This document shows, piece after piece, positions 19,416-29,227 of a stretch of DNA of 38,170 nt. Every line of letters begins with the position of its first letter. The first letter of the stretch is position 1. Made by a program: the position numbers and the translations under genes. This DNA comes from Candidatus Aquidulcis frankliniae (GTDB lineage: Bacteria > Chloroflexota > Limnocylindria > Limnocylindrales > Limnocylindraceae): positions 1 to 38,170 of the forward strand of contig RFPZ01000001.1 of NCBI GenBank assembly GCA_009925905.1. Reading direction: 5' to 3'. Below the pieces are notes generated by a model. It worked only from the letters and a program-made list of their open reading frames with translations. It was not told where the DNA came from and ran no database searches.

Positions 19416-20497
19416 TGGCTGACGTGGCACAGCTCAATGCACGGCTTGCGGCGGCGCTCAAGGCGCGCGCCGAACTAGAGGCACAGTTGACGCTCCCTGA
19501 AGTGCTTGCCGACCATACGGCCCTCGCTCGTATCGGTCGTGAGTTATCGCGCACCGCGCCGCTCGCTGAGGCGGGCGAGGCACTCACAGCCGCTCGCCAG
19601 CGCGTCACCGATTCACGCACGCTTGAGGCCGATCCAGGTGCGGACGCGGAGATGCGTGAACTCGCTGCAGCCGACCGCGCCGAAGCCGAAGCGATTGAGC
19701 GCGACATTCTGGAGCGACTTCCAGGGTTACTCCTTGAACCGGACCCTAACGATGGTCGAGACCTTCTGATTGAAGTGCGACCTGGAGCTGGCGGCGACGA
19801 AGCCGGCATCTTCGCCGGCGAGCTCTTCCGCGCCTATCTGCGCTACGCGGAGCGACAAGGATGGAAGGCCGAAGTTGATGCGATCAGTGAAACCGGTGTC
19901 GGCGGAATTCGTGAAGGGGTCATGGAGGTCTCTGGTGATGGCGCATGGGCCGCGTTCAAGTGGGAAGCAGGCGTGCATCGTATTCAGCGCGTTCCCGCAA
20001 CCGAGTCGGCTGGGCGCATCCACACCAGCACCGCCACCGTCGTCGTGCTCCCTGTTGTCGATGCTGTTGACCTGGTGATTCCCGAGAGCGACATCCGCAT
20101 TGATGTGAAACGTGCATCGGGGCATGGTGGACAGGGTGTCAACACCACCGACTCCGCTGTGCGCATCACCCACATCCCGAGCGGCATCGTCGTTGAAATG
20201 CAGGACGAGCGTAGTCAGTTGCGCAACAAAGAGAAAGGGATGGCGATTCTTCGCAGCCGCATCATCGCGGCCGAAGAGGAGCGAAAGCGCGCCGCCGACT
20301 CCAAGGCGCGTAAAGCGTTAATTGGAAGTGGCGATCGTAGCGAGAAGATTCGTACCTATAACGGTCCACAGAATCGCGTCACCGATCACCGCATTGGGTT
20401 CGACAAGTTTGATGTCCCGGGAATCCTTGGTGGTGACCTCGCGCCGTTTCATGAGGCACTCGCCGCCGCCGAGCAAGCTGCACGTCTGGCGGAATAG
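19415..20497 (+). CDS. prfA: Peptide chain release factor 1
   Basis: Releases peptides at UAA and UAG. The 360-residue protein has the RF1 stop-recognition tripeptide P-A-T (IQRVPATESAGRIHTS) and the catalytic GGQ (GHGGQGVNTTDSAVR), with a normal N-terminal coiled coil. GGQ is methylated by PrmC, whose gene follows with a one-base overlap (TAGTG). It complements prfB elsewhere in the window. Confidence 0.97.
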   Translation: MADVAQLNARLAAALKARAELEAQLTLPEVLADHTALARIGRELSRTAPLAEAGEALTAARQRVTDSRTLEADPGADAEMRELAAADRAEAEAIERDILERLPGLLLEPDPNDGRDLLIEVRPGAGGDEAGIFAGELFRAYLRYAERQGWKAEVDAISETGVGGIREGVMEVSGDGAWAAFKWEAGVHRIQRVPATESAGRIHTSTATVVVLPVVDAVDLVIPESDIRIDVKRASGHGGQGVNTTDSAVRITHIPSGIVVEMQDERSQLRNKEKGMAILRSRIIAAEEERKRAADSKARKALIGSGDRSEKIRTYNGPQNRVTDHRIGFDKFDVPGILGGDLAPFHEALAAAEQAARLAE

Positions 20498-21597
20498 TGA
20501 GCGACGAGTCGATCGCCAGTCGGCCCGTCGTAGAGCGCGAGGCAGATGGACCTGCGCTCTTGCGCGAAGCAACGGCGCAGCTTGAGATCGCAGGAAGCCC
20601 AACACCGCGCCTCGATGCAGAGACGCTGCTTGCAGCACTTCTTGGCACGCGGGTCACTACGCTGCGCACCGCCGTTGCGGCAGGATTTCCACTTCCGCTC
20701 CCAACACTTATTGAGCTTCCAGAACCAGAGCCGCTTAGCGATCGACATCCGCACCTAGCAGATACGTTGCGAATTGCGCGCAGCGCACTCGCTGCTGGTG
20801 ATGCACCTGCAGCCCTCGCAGCACTGGTAAAAGAGCGCGCAACCGGCCGGCCGATCAGTCATCTCACAGGACGACGCGGGTTTCGCAGACTTGAGCTTCT
20901 TGTGACGCCAGATGTGCTTGATCCGCGACCAGAGAGCGAACTGATCATTGAAACCGCACTCGCATTTCTTGCCGACCGCGTTGCCGCCGATCGCGCGCTC
21001 GGTCGGGCCCCGCACCCACTGAGCGCCGCAGAGATCGGCACTGGGAGCGGCGCACTGGCCGTTGCGCTCGCCGATGAATCGCCCGTACCGCTGCGCCTCA
21101 CCGCGACTGACATCTCTGGCGATGCGCTGATGGTGGCTCGCGCAAACGCGTTGCGCTGTGGCGTTGCATCGCGCATCACCTTTATGCACGGAGATCTTGC
21201 TGAGCCGCTCCTTGCGGCGCGTGCACCTGGCGACCCCGCACACCTTGATCTCTTAATCGCGAACCTGCCATATGTGCCAACCGCGGATGTTGACCAGGCG
21301 AAGGAGGCTGCAAGCATTCGCGATCTCGCGCCGCGCAACTTGGCAAGTCTCGGCATTGCCTCAGAGCCGCGCCTTGCGCTTGATGGTGGCGGTGATGGGT
21401 TGGAGCTCATTCGGCGACTGATTGCAGAACTACCAAGGCTGTTGCGCCCAGGTGGCGCCGCACTCTTGGAATTCGGTGACGGCCAAGGTGACGACGTTGC
21501 GCGACTTGCCGACGGCCTCGGCATCGGTTGGCGCGTGGCGATTCGCGGCGACCTTTCGGGGCGCGAACGCATGGCCGAGATTCGTCGGAGCGGATAA
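20497..21597 (+). CDS. prmC: Release factor glutamine methyltransferase PrmC (HemK)
   Basis: Methylates the Gln of GGQ in release factors. The 366-residue protein has an N-terminal helical substrate-binding domain (PRLDAETLLAALLG; GRPISHLTGRRGF; PRPESELIIE), the SAM-binding motif AEIGTGSGALAVALA and the catalytic motif ANLPYVPT. The catalytic motif in the family is usually NPPY; here the first Pro is Leu (NLPY), a change that may be lineage-specific. The protein is about 80 residues longer than the usual ~280, through an N-terminal extension and insertions. The start is GTG 20497. Confidence 0.9.
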   Translation: MSDESIASRPVVEREADGPALLREATAQLEIAGSPTPRLDAETLLAALLGTRVTTLRTAVAAGFPLPLPTLIELPEPEPLSDRHPHLADTLRIARSALAAGDAPAALAALVKERATGRPISHLTGRRGFRRLELLVTPDVLDPRPESELIIETALAFLADRVAADRALGRAPHPLSAAEIGTGSGALAVALADESPVPLRLTATDISGDALMVARANALRCGVASRITFMHGDLAEPLLAARAPGDPAHLDLLIANLPYVPTADVDQAKEAASIRDLAPRNLASLGIASEPRLALDGGGDGLELIRRLIAELPRLLRPGGAALLEFGDGQGDDVARLADGLGIGWRVAIRGDLSGRERMAEIRRSG

Positions 21598-21602
21598 CGC
21601 AC

Positions 21603-22469
21603 ATGACGGTGAAGCCCGCACTCCCGATTCGACTTCTCGTTATGGATCTGGACGGGACACTGCTGCCACATGGCGGCGTCATTGCAGAACGCACCATCGA
21701 TGCGATTCGTGCGGCGCGCGCCAAGGGGGTGATCGCCACGATCTCGTCGGGGCGCAACGTGCCCTCCATCATTGAGTACGCCCATCAGATCGGACTCGAC
21801 GGCCCGCTCATTGGCATGCAGGGGGCGATTGCCCGAGAGATTCCAGCAAAGGGTGAGGCTGGATCAGGGCGCATGATCCGGCACTTCCCGTTCCCCGCCT
21901 ACCTCGGGGCCAAGGCGGTCGAGTGGTGCCGCGAGAACAACCTCTGGGGCCATGCGGTGATTCGCGATGATCTTCGTTTTGATGTGCGCGACCCACATGT
22001 GCGCCAGTACGAGACCTGGCTACAAGGAGATGCACTTCGGCGCCTCGGCACAGTCCCGGACCTGAGCGCCCACCTCGCCGAGCGCAAACTGCACCTCTCT
22101 AAGGTGGTCGCCCACGCTCCCGAGGGCCATGTCGACGGGGTGCTCGATCGCGCTCGAGCCGCCTTTGCGGGCCAGCTCGACGTCACCATCAGCCACCCTG
22201 AATACCTGGAGTTCACCGCTCCGGGGGTTAACAAAGGAACGGCGCTCCGCTGGCTCGCCCGCCGCCTCAAGATCCCCCTCGGCCAGGTTATGGCCATTGG
22301 CGACCAGTACAACGATTTGGAGATGCTCGACGTCGCCGGTCATGGGGTGGCCATGGCTGGCGCGCCCGGTCCAGTGCGCGCGGTGGCTCAATATGAGGCG
22401 CCCCGTTGTGAAGAGCACGGCGCAGCGCGCATGATTGAGCGCCTGATCCTCGGATCAGCGGGAGAATAG
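21603..22469 (+). CDS. HAD superfamily hydrolase, Cof/YidA type
   Basis: Predicted sugar-phosphate or nucleotide phosphatase of 288 aa. HAD motif I is D15-L-D17-G-T, motif II is SSGRN, and motifs III/IV are the conserved Lys region and GDQYNDLEML. A large C2-type cap lies between motifs II and III. ATG 21603 is chosen five bases after prmC; the frame is open to 21528 but would overlap prmC by about 70 bp. The substrate cannot be told from sequence. Confidence 0.88.
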   Translation: MTVKPALPIRLLVMDLDGTLLPHGGVIAERTIDAIRAARAKGVIATISSGRNVPSIIEYAHQIGLDGPLIGMQGAIAREIPAKGEAGSGRMIRHFPFPAYLGAKAVEWCRENNLWGHAVIRDDLRFDVRDPHVRQYETWLQGDALRRLGTVPDLSAHLAERKLHLSKVVAHAPEGHVDGVLDRARAAFAGQLDVTISHPEYLEFTAPGVNKGTALRWLARRLKIPLGQVMAIGDQYNDLEMLDVAGHGVAMAGAPGPVRAVAQYEAPRCEEHGAARMIERLILGSAGE

Positions 22470-22478
22470 GGGCCACGC

Positions 22479-22492
22479 ACCCCCATTGGGGT
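22479..22492 (+). other. Small GC hairpin between the HAD gene and glyA
   Basis: ACCCC (22479-22483) pairs with GGGGT (22488-22492) around CATT, just upstream of the purine-rich ribosome binding site of glyA. There is no T-run, so it is not a convincing terminator. It may be incidental. Confidence 0.25.
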
Positions 22493-22511
22493 TAAGGAGA
22501 GGGAGGGGACC

Positions 22512-23813
22512 ATGAGCAACGCGGCACACGATCCGTTGATGAACCTGAGCCTTCGCGAGGTGGACCCCGAGCTCGACGCCATCTTTGTTAAAGAGGCTGT
22601 GCGTCAGCGTGATCACATTGAGTTGATCGCTTCAGAGAACTACACGTATGCCGCAGTGCGCGAAGCACAAGGCTCTATCCTCACCAACAAATATGCCGAA
22701 GGTCTTCCAGGGAAGCGCTACTACGCCGGTTGTGAATTTGTTGACGAGGCCGAGAACCTCGCACGAAACCGCGCACTCCAACTTTTTGTCGGCAGCGAGC
22801 ACGTCAACGTGCAGCCGCACTCTGGTGCATCGGCAAACATTGCGACGTTTACCGCCGCGATGTCACCAGGTGACTCGTTTGTTGCCATGAGCCTCGACCA
22901 GGGTGGGCACCTCTCGCACGGTGCATCTGTCAACATTTCTGGAAAGTGGTTTAGGCCAACCTTCTACGGCGTACGTGCCGAAGATGGTCTGGTGGATTGG
23001 GATGCGGTACAACGCGCTGTTGATGAGGCAAAACCAAAAGTCGTGATCGCAGGCGCATCGGCATATCCGCGAGCGCTCGACTTTGCAAAGTTTGCGGGCA
23101 TTGCCCATGCAGCGGGCGCAAAGCTGATGGTTGACATGGCGCACATCTCAGGGCTCGTTGCAGCTGGGCTACACCCGAGCCCATTCCCACATGCGGATTA
23201 CGTCACCACGACCACGCACAAGACACTGCGCGGACCGCGCGGCGGCATGATCTTTGCGCGAGCTGACGAAGCGGCCGCGATCGACCGAGCGGTCTTCCCC
23301 GGTAATCAGGGCGGACCACTCATGCACGTGATCGCCGCCAAGGCGGTTGCGTACAAGTTGGCGTTGCAGCCTGAATGCCGTGCGTATATGCAGCGCACAC
23401 TCGACAACGCCCAGGCGCTTGCAACGGCACTCGCCGCACGCGGATTTGGCGTGATCACCGGTGGCACCGACAACCACCTGATCTTGTGCGACGTGACACC
23501 ACTTGGTGTGACCGGCAAGGAGGCGACCGCCGCACTCGAAGCGGTGGGCGTAACGATCAACAAGAACAGCATTCCGGGCGAGACTCGTTCGCCGATGGTG
23601 ACGAGCGGCGTTCGCTACGGCACGCCAGCGGCGACCACGCGCGGCATGGGACTCGCAGAGATGGAGCAGATCGCACAGTGGTCTGTTGAGGCAATCGCCG
23701 CGCGCGAAGATGTGGCGAAGCTTGAGCAGATTCGCCGCGAAGTGACCAGGGTTGCTCGACAGTTCCCAGTGCCTGGTAACGATGCTGCGGAGCTAGCGGC
23801 ACGCGAGAGCTAA
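22512..23813 (+). CDS. glyA: Serine hydroxymethyltransferase
   Basis: PLP enzyme that converts serine and tetrahydrofolate into glycine and methylene-THF, the main source of one-carbon units. The 433-residue protein has the family signatures HIELIASENYTY, LTNKYAEGLPGKRYYAGCE, NVQPHSGASAN, DMAHISGLVAAG, the PLP-lysine motif TTTTHKTLRGPRGG (Lys at about 237) and FGVITGGTDNHL. Length is normal. ATG 22512 follows a strong purine stretch (GGAGAGGGAGGGG). It overlaps the next gene by one base (TAATG). Confidence 0.97.
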   Translation: MSNAAHDPLMNLSLREVDPELDAIFVKEAVRQRDHIELIASENYTYAAVREAQGSILTNKYAEGLPGKRYYAGCEFVDEAENLARNRALQLFVGSEHVNVQPHSGASANIATFTAAMSPGDSFVAMSLDQGGHLSHGASVNISGKWFRPTFYGVRAEDGLVDWDAVQRAVDEAKPKVVIAGASAYPRALDFAKFAGIAHAAGAKLMVDMAHISGLVAAGLHPSPFPHADYVTTTTHKTLRGPRGGMIFARADEAAAIDRAVFPGNQGGPLMHVIAAKAVAYKLALQPECRAYMQRTLDNAQALATALAARGFGVITGGTDNHLILCDVTPLGVTGKEATAALEAVGVTINKNSIPGETRSPMVTSGVRYGTPAATTRGMGLAEMEQIAQWSVEAIAAREDVAKLEQIRREVTRVARQFPVPGNDAAELAARES

Positions 23814-24853
23814 TGGCGAACGCTCCGCTCTATCTCGCCATCGCCGCTCTTGCAGCTACCGTAGCGCTCGTAGGCACACAACTAGTGCGCCGCGTTGCCG
23901 TCGCGTTCAATCTTGCCGACGCGCCGAATGAGCGACGTATCAACACCACGTTGATGCCACGCGCGGGAGGTTTCGCCGTCGCACTCTCCTTCTTCTTGGT
24001 CGGCGCAACAGTGACGATCCTCGCCGCACCGCTTGGTCTGACAGGCGGCACACCACTGCCAACATCCGGCGTTGCTGCGCTCCTCTTTGGCGTGGTGCTC
24101 GCGGGCGTTATCGGCCTTGTCGATGATCGATTTGACCTACGCGCACGGTGGCAGCTTGCCGGGCAGCTGGTGATTTCGGCGGTACCGATCGCCTTCGGCG
24201 TCCGGATCGCGATCCTCTCGAACCCATTCGGCACGGGCGACCTACTGATTCCTGATGTGATTGGGCTCGCTCTGACACTCTTCTGGGCCCTTGGCATGCA
24301 GAACGCCATGAACTTCATCGACGGCCTCGACGGCCTCTCCGGAGGAATCGCGCTGATTGCCGCGACCACCCTTGGCCTGATCGCCCTGCCGGCCACCCCC
24401 CTCCTCGCCGCCCTCTGCTTCGCGTTGGCGGGTGCACTTGCCGGGTTCCTGCGGCACAACTTCTACCCCGCCTCCATCTATATGGGAACGAGCGGGATCC
24501 TGGCGGTCGCCTACGCCCTCGCGGTCCTTTCGCTTCTCGGCACGTCCAAGGTTGTTGCGGCCCTCCTGATCCTGGGGGTGCCCATCATCGATGCCTTCTT
24601 CGTCATCGTGGGGCGGCTCCTCGCCGGGCGCTCTCCATATAGTGCGGACAAGACCCACATTCACCAGCGACTCATTGATGCGGGGCTCAGCCATCGCGGC
24701 GCCGTTCTCGCCCTCTACGGGGTCACCCTCCTCCTCTCATTTGGGGCGGTGGTGCTGACCGCAAGCGCCGCTCTCTATGCCTTTGCGGGGCTCCTTGTGG
24801 TGCTCGGTGGGGCGATCGTCTGGCTCTCGCGACGCGCCGAGCGTCACTCATGA
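23813..24853 (+). CDS. Undecaprenyl-phosphate glycosyl-1-phosphate transferase, WecA/TagO type
   Basis: Integral membrane enzyme (346 aa, about ten TM helices) expected to attach a sugar-1-phosphate to undecaprenyl phosphate, starting a wall or surface glycan. Motifs are PNERRINTTLMPRAGG, GLVDDRFDL (Asp-Asp), NAMNFIDGLDGLSGG, PIIDAFFVIVGRLLAGRSPYSADKTHIHQRLIDAGLSHR (given here only as the cytosolic His loop region, H-I-H). In the usual MGDxG motif the Asp is replaced: it reads YMGTSG. The His-loop and length favour WecA/TagO over MraY. It overlaps the downstream atpI/atpZ-like gene by four bases. Confidence 0.88.
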   Translation: MANAPLYLAIAALAATVALVGTQLVRRVAVAFNLADAPNERRINTTLMPRAGGFAVALSFFLVGATVTILAAPLGLTGGTPLPTSGVAALLFGVVLAGVIGLVDDRFDLRARWQLAGQLVISAVPIAFGVRIAILSNPFGTGDLLIPDVIGLALTLFWALGMQNAMNFIDGLDGLSGGIALIAATTLGLIALPATPLLAALCFALAGALAGFLRHNFYPASIYMGTSGILAVAYALAVLSLLGTSKVVAALLILGVPIIDAFFVIVGRLLAGRSPYSADKTHIHQRLIDAGLSHRGAVLALYGVTLLLSFGAVVLTASAALYAFAGLLVVLGGAIVWLSRRAERHS

Positions 24854-25245
24854 GCATCTCCGACCCAGCGCCAAAAAACGAACGCGAGATTAGCAACCCT
24901 CCGCTAGAATCGCCGCAGAATCCTGATGAGGCTGTTGGCCTGATGTCCGACATGGGCAAGGGTGCGTATCTCGCCCTCTTCTCACAGATCGGAATCAGCC
25001 TCTTCATCGCGAATCTCGGTGGAGCACTCCTCGGACATTGGGTCGACGGTCAGCTCAACAGCGAACCGATCTTCCTGATCCTTGGATTCATCGGAGGTTT
25101 TACTGCTGGTGCGGTGGCCGCAGCACGGTTGGTGCAACGAACGCTGCGCCATCTTGATGCACTTGACGTAGCTGCGAAGACAGCGAAACGAGAACGTGAG
25201 GCGCGTGAACGAGACGCCGCACGATTGAAAGGGAGGGTCGAATGA
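24850..25245 (+). CDS. AtpI/AtpZ-like ATP synthase accessory membrane protein
   Basis: A 131-residue protein with two TM segments (about 38-62 and 72-95), a charged N-terminus and a long basic C-terminal helix (TAKREREARERDAARLKGR). AtpI/AtpZ proteins precede atpB in many operons and assist Fo assembly or Mg2+/Ca2+ uptake. The two-helix pattern with Gly-rich GGALLGHWVDG and the location directly before atpB support this. ATG 24850 overlaps the previous gene (ATGA), and the stop overlaps atpB by four bases. Sequence identity in this family is low, so the exact subgroup is uncertain. Confidence 0.75.
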   Translation: MSISDPAPKNEREISNPPLESPQNPDEAVGLMSDMGKGAYLALFSQIGISLFIANLGGALLGHWVDGQLNSEPIFLILGFIGGFTAGAVAAARLVQRTLRHLDALDVAAKTAKREREARERDAARLKGRVE

Positions 25246-26213
25246 GCGTCGCTCCGGCGAAGAAGAGCTCAGCGAAGCGCACCCTTCTTCTTGCCGCACT
25301 CGGCGTGATCCTCCTTGACGCAATTGCGATCATCACGTTCGGTGGTGTCGGACTGAACAACTTTCCTGGCGACGTCATCAAGCGGGCGCTGGAACCGATT
25401 GTCCCCCACACGGTCATTGATCTCGGAGGCGATCCAACACACGCCGCGTCACTCTTTGACTTCTACCCGTCAATCACCGGCTCAATCATCATGAGCTGGA
25501 TCGTGATGGCGGTCGTGATTATTCCACTGACGATTGCTGCACGGCGTCTGAAGGAGATCCCAAGCGGCGTGCAGAACGTGTTGGAGTTCGCTATCGAAGG
25601 TCTCACCTCATTTGCAATGGGGATCGGCGGGCCTGGCGCAAAGCGTTTCATCACCTTCTTCCTCGCCTGCTTTCTCTTTATCGTCGTCTCTAACTGGTCT
25701 GGCCTCATTCCAGGGGTTGGCCGCGTGCATGAGTTCCGCGCGCCAACCAGTGACGTCAATGTCACCGTTGGATTAGCGCTGGTTGCGTTTGTCTACTTCC
25801 ATTACCAAGGCGTTCGCGCACTTGGTGTTGGTGGATACCTTGGAAAATTTTTCGCAACCAAGGGCACCGGTCCGATCGACAAGGTCATTAATCACTTCGT
25901 TGGTGCCCTCGAGTTCCTCCTTGAAATTGTGAAGCCGATTACTTTGGCCATGCGACTCTTCGGCAACATCTACGGCGGTGAGCTTGCCCTTACCGTAATG
26001 ACCACGATCACCCTCGCCTTCATCCCAGTTGCCTTGTATGGCCTCGAGCTCTTCGTCGGGCTCATGCAAGGGATCATCTTCAGCGTCCTTGTCCTCGTCT
26101 TCACCATGCTCGCCATGGAGGGGCACCACGAGGAGGGGCACGATGAGCACAGCCCGGCGGCGGCCGGGGATGGCGCGACGGCGGGAGCCGAATCGCGAGT
26201 TGCGGCACACTAG
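25242..26213 (+). CDS. atpB: ATP synthase Fo subunit a
   Basis: Forms the proton half-channels next to the c-ring. The 323-residue protein has an N-terminal TM (about 13-32), then the five-helix core. The essential arginine is R238 in PITLAMRLFGNIYGGEL. The C-terminal helix is followed by a His/Glu-rich tail (EGHHEEGHDEHSPAA), which is unusual. It is the first structural gene of the operon and is separated from atpE by 70 bp. Confidence 0.95.
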   Translation: MSVAPAKKSSAKRTLLLAALGVILLDAIAIITFGGVGLNNFPGDVIKRALEPIVPHTVIDLGGDPTHAASLFDFYPSITGSIIMSWIVMAVVIIPLTIAARRLKEIPSGVQNVLEFAIEGLTSFAMGIGGPGAKRFITFFLACFLFIVVSNWSGLIPGVGRVHEFRAPTSDVNVTVGLALVAFVYFHYQGVRALGVGGYLGKFFATKGTGPIDKVINHFVGALEFLLEIVKPITLAMRLFGNIYGGELALTVMTTITLAFIPVALYGLELFVGLMQGIIFSVLVLVFTMLAMEGHHEEGHDEHSPAAAGDGATAGAESRVAAH

Positions 26214-26234
26214 CCGCAGGCAGTAACGGAGCGT

Positions 26235-26276
26235 CGGACGCACGGCACGAGTCCGGGCGGCGACACAATAGGAGGT
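26235..26276 (+). promoter_or_regulatory. Hairpin and strong ribosome binding site before atpE
   Basis: CGGAC (26235-26239) can pair with GTCCG (26251-26255) around an 11-base loop. GGAGGT (26271-26276) follows, seven bases before the atpE ATG. Strong initiation fits the high copy number needed for subunit c. The hairpin may help set differential expression within the operon (inference). Confidence 0.5.
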
Positions 26277-26283
26277 AGGAACC

Positions 26284-26493
26284 ATGGATAAGCTTCAGGC
26301 GGGCATCGCAGCCCTCGGCGTAATTGGGCCGGCTCTCGGCGTAGGCATTGCCACAGCGGCAGCCGCTAGCGCAATTGGTCGCAACCCAGAGGCTGCGGGT
26401 GCAATCCGCGGCGTCTTCATCATCGGTGCCGCATTCGCAGAAGGCCTCGGCGTTCTCGCGATCGTGCTCGGCATCCTTTCACTCGTTCTGTAA
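26284..26493 (+). CDS. atpE: ATP synthase Fo subunit c
   Basis: Proteolipid of the rotor ring, 69 aa. Two TM hairpin helices are joined by the polar loop R33-N-P-E. The ion-binding carboxylate is E53 (AAFAEGLGVL). The Gln in helix 1 and the Ser/Thr after the Glu that mark sodium-binding rings are absent, so proton coupling is expected. Glycine-rich helix 1 (ALGVGIATAAAASA) is normal for ring packing. Confidence 0.96.
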   Translation: MDKLQAGIAALGVIGPALGVGIATAAAASAIGRNPEAAGAIRGVFIIGAAFAEGLGVLAIVLGILSLVL

Positions 26494-26508
26494 GGCGACT
26501 GACCAACG

Positions 26509-27081
26509 ATGCAGGTAGTCGACCTGGTCCAGGGGGCGATTGGCGCCATCCCGTTTGCTGAGGCCGCCGCTGGCGAAGCCGAAGGCGCCGGGCTGAGCTT
26601 CAACCTCTTCTGGATCCTTGTCTCAGCGGCAAACTTCGCCTTCTTCATTATTGTGCTGCGCGCAGCTGCGCTCGGACCAATCACGAAGATGCTCGATGAG
26701 CGACGCGAGCGCATTGAGCGCGGACTTCGCGAAGCGGCTGAGGCCACGATCGCCAAGAGTCGCGCCGAAGAGGCGGCGGGCGTTGCGCTCGCCGAAGCTC
26801 GACGCGAGTCAAACGAGATCCGCGCCAACGCCGAGAAGGCTGCGGCACAGATTCGTGATGAGCAGGCCGCCGCACTGAAGGCGGAACTGGATCGCATGCG
26901 AGCCGATGCCACGAAGGAGATTGAGGCGGCGCGCGTCAGCGCCCTTGCCGCAATCCGCAGTGAGGTTGCCGATCTCGCCATTGGCGCCGCCACCAAGGTG
27001 GTCGGCTCCTCAATGGACGGTGATCGTCAGCGAGCCCTCGTCGGCGAGTTCTTGGACGAGCAGTCCAAGAAGGGGAACTGA
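26509..27081 (+). CDS. atpF: ATP synthase Fo subunit b
   Basis: Peripheral stalk subunit, 190 aa. An N-terminal region of about 30 residues precedes one TM (FNLFWILVSAANFAFFIIVL, about 31-50), then a long Ala/Glu/Arg coiled coil runs to the C-terminus (AAALGPITKMLDERRERIE; AEKAAAQIRDEQAAALKAE). One copy is present; no second b' gene is seen. ATG 26509 is preceded by CTGACCAAC, the same nine bases found before atpC. It is followed by atpH two bases later. Confidence 0.93.
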   Translation: MQVVDLVQGAIGAIPFAEAAAGEAEGAGLSFNLFWILVSAANFAFFIIVLRAAALGPITKMLDERRERIERGLREAAEATIAKSRAEEAAGVALAEARRESNEIRANAEKAAAQIRDEQAAALKAELDRMRADATKEIEAARVSALAAIRSEVADLAIGAATKVVGSSMDGDRQRALVGEFLDEQSKKGN

Positions 27082-27083
27082 TC

Positions 27084-27629
27084 GTGGATCGACCGCTCGG
27101 CTCTGCACGACGATACGCAGCGGCACTCCTTGGCCTGGCTAAGGATCCGTCGACGGCGGCATCGCAGGCAGACGAGCTTGACCGCCTCGCGGCGGTGGTT
27201 GCAACACCAGGTGCTCGCCAGATTCTTGATGATCCGCGCACGCCAGCAGCTGGTCGTGTAGCGGCACTGGAGAAGGCGGCAGGCGGCACGGTGAGCGCAC
27301 ACATTCACACGTTGATCGGCATGTTGGCGCGACGACGCACCCTTGCATCGATCCCGGCAATCGCCGAGGCAGCGCGCGACGCGCTGAATGCGCGTAACGG
27401 CGTCACCATTGCCCGCGTGGTCACCGCCCTTGAGGCGAGCCCAGCGGAGCGCACACGATTTGAATCGCAGGCTGCGACGATGGCGGGCCGTGCAGTTCAA
27501 GTGTCGTACGAAGTAGATGCAAGTCTCGTTGGTGGAGCAACGCTCCGTGTTGGCGATCGACTTGTTGATGGCAGCGTTAAGGGGCGGCTCTCGCGAATGC
27601 GTGAGCGGATCCTCTCGGTCGCCGGCTGA
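27084..27629 (+). CDS. atpH: ATP synthase F1 subunit delta
   Basis: Connects the peripheral stalk to the top of F1. The 181-residue protein has the OSCP/delta fold signatures: N-terminal ARRYAAALLGLAKD and C-terminal SYEVDASLVGGATLRVGDRLVDGSVKGRLSRMRE (shown only by its hallmark LVGGATLRVGDRLVDGS). The start is GTG 27084, with AGGGG upstream overlapping the end of atpF. Confidence 0.94.
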   Translation: MDRPLGSARRYAAALLGLAKDPSTAASQADELDRLAAVVATPGARQILDDPRTPAAGRVAALEKAAGGTVSAHIHTLIGMLARRRTLASIPAIAEAARDALNARNGVTIARVVTALEASPAERTRFESQAATMAGRAVQVSYEVDASLVGGATLRVGDRLVDGSVKGRLSRMRERILSVAG

Positions 27630-27667
27630 ACCGGCAGAGCGCGTAGAGCAGCGAGGAGCGAGAGATC

Positions 27668-29200
<1,533 letters not shown>

Positions 29201-29227
29201 CGGCGAGGGGCGAGCGGCGAGGAGAGC

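Noticed and set aside
22470..22511. Intrinsic terminator before glyA
   Set aside because: A short GC hairpin exists but no T-run follows on the plus strand.
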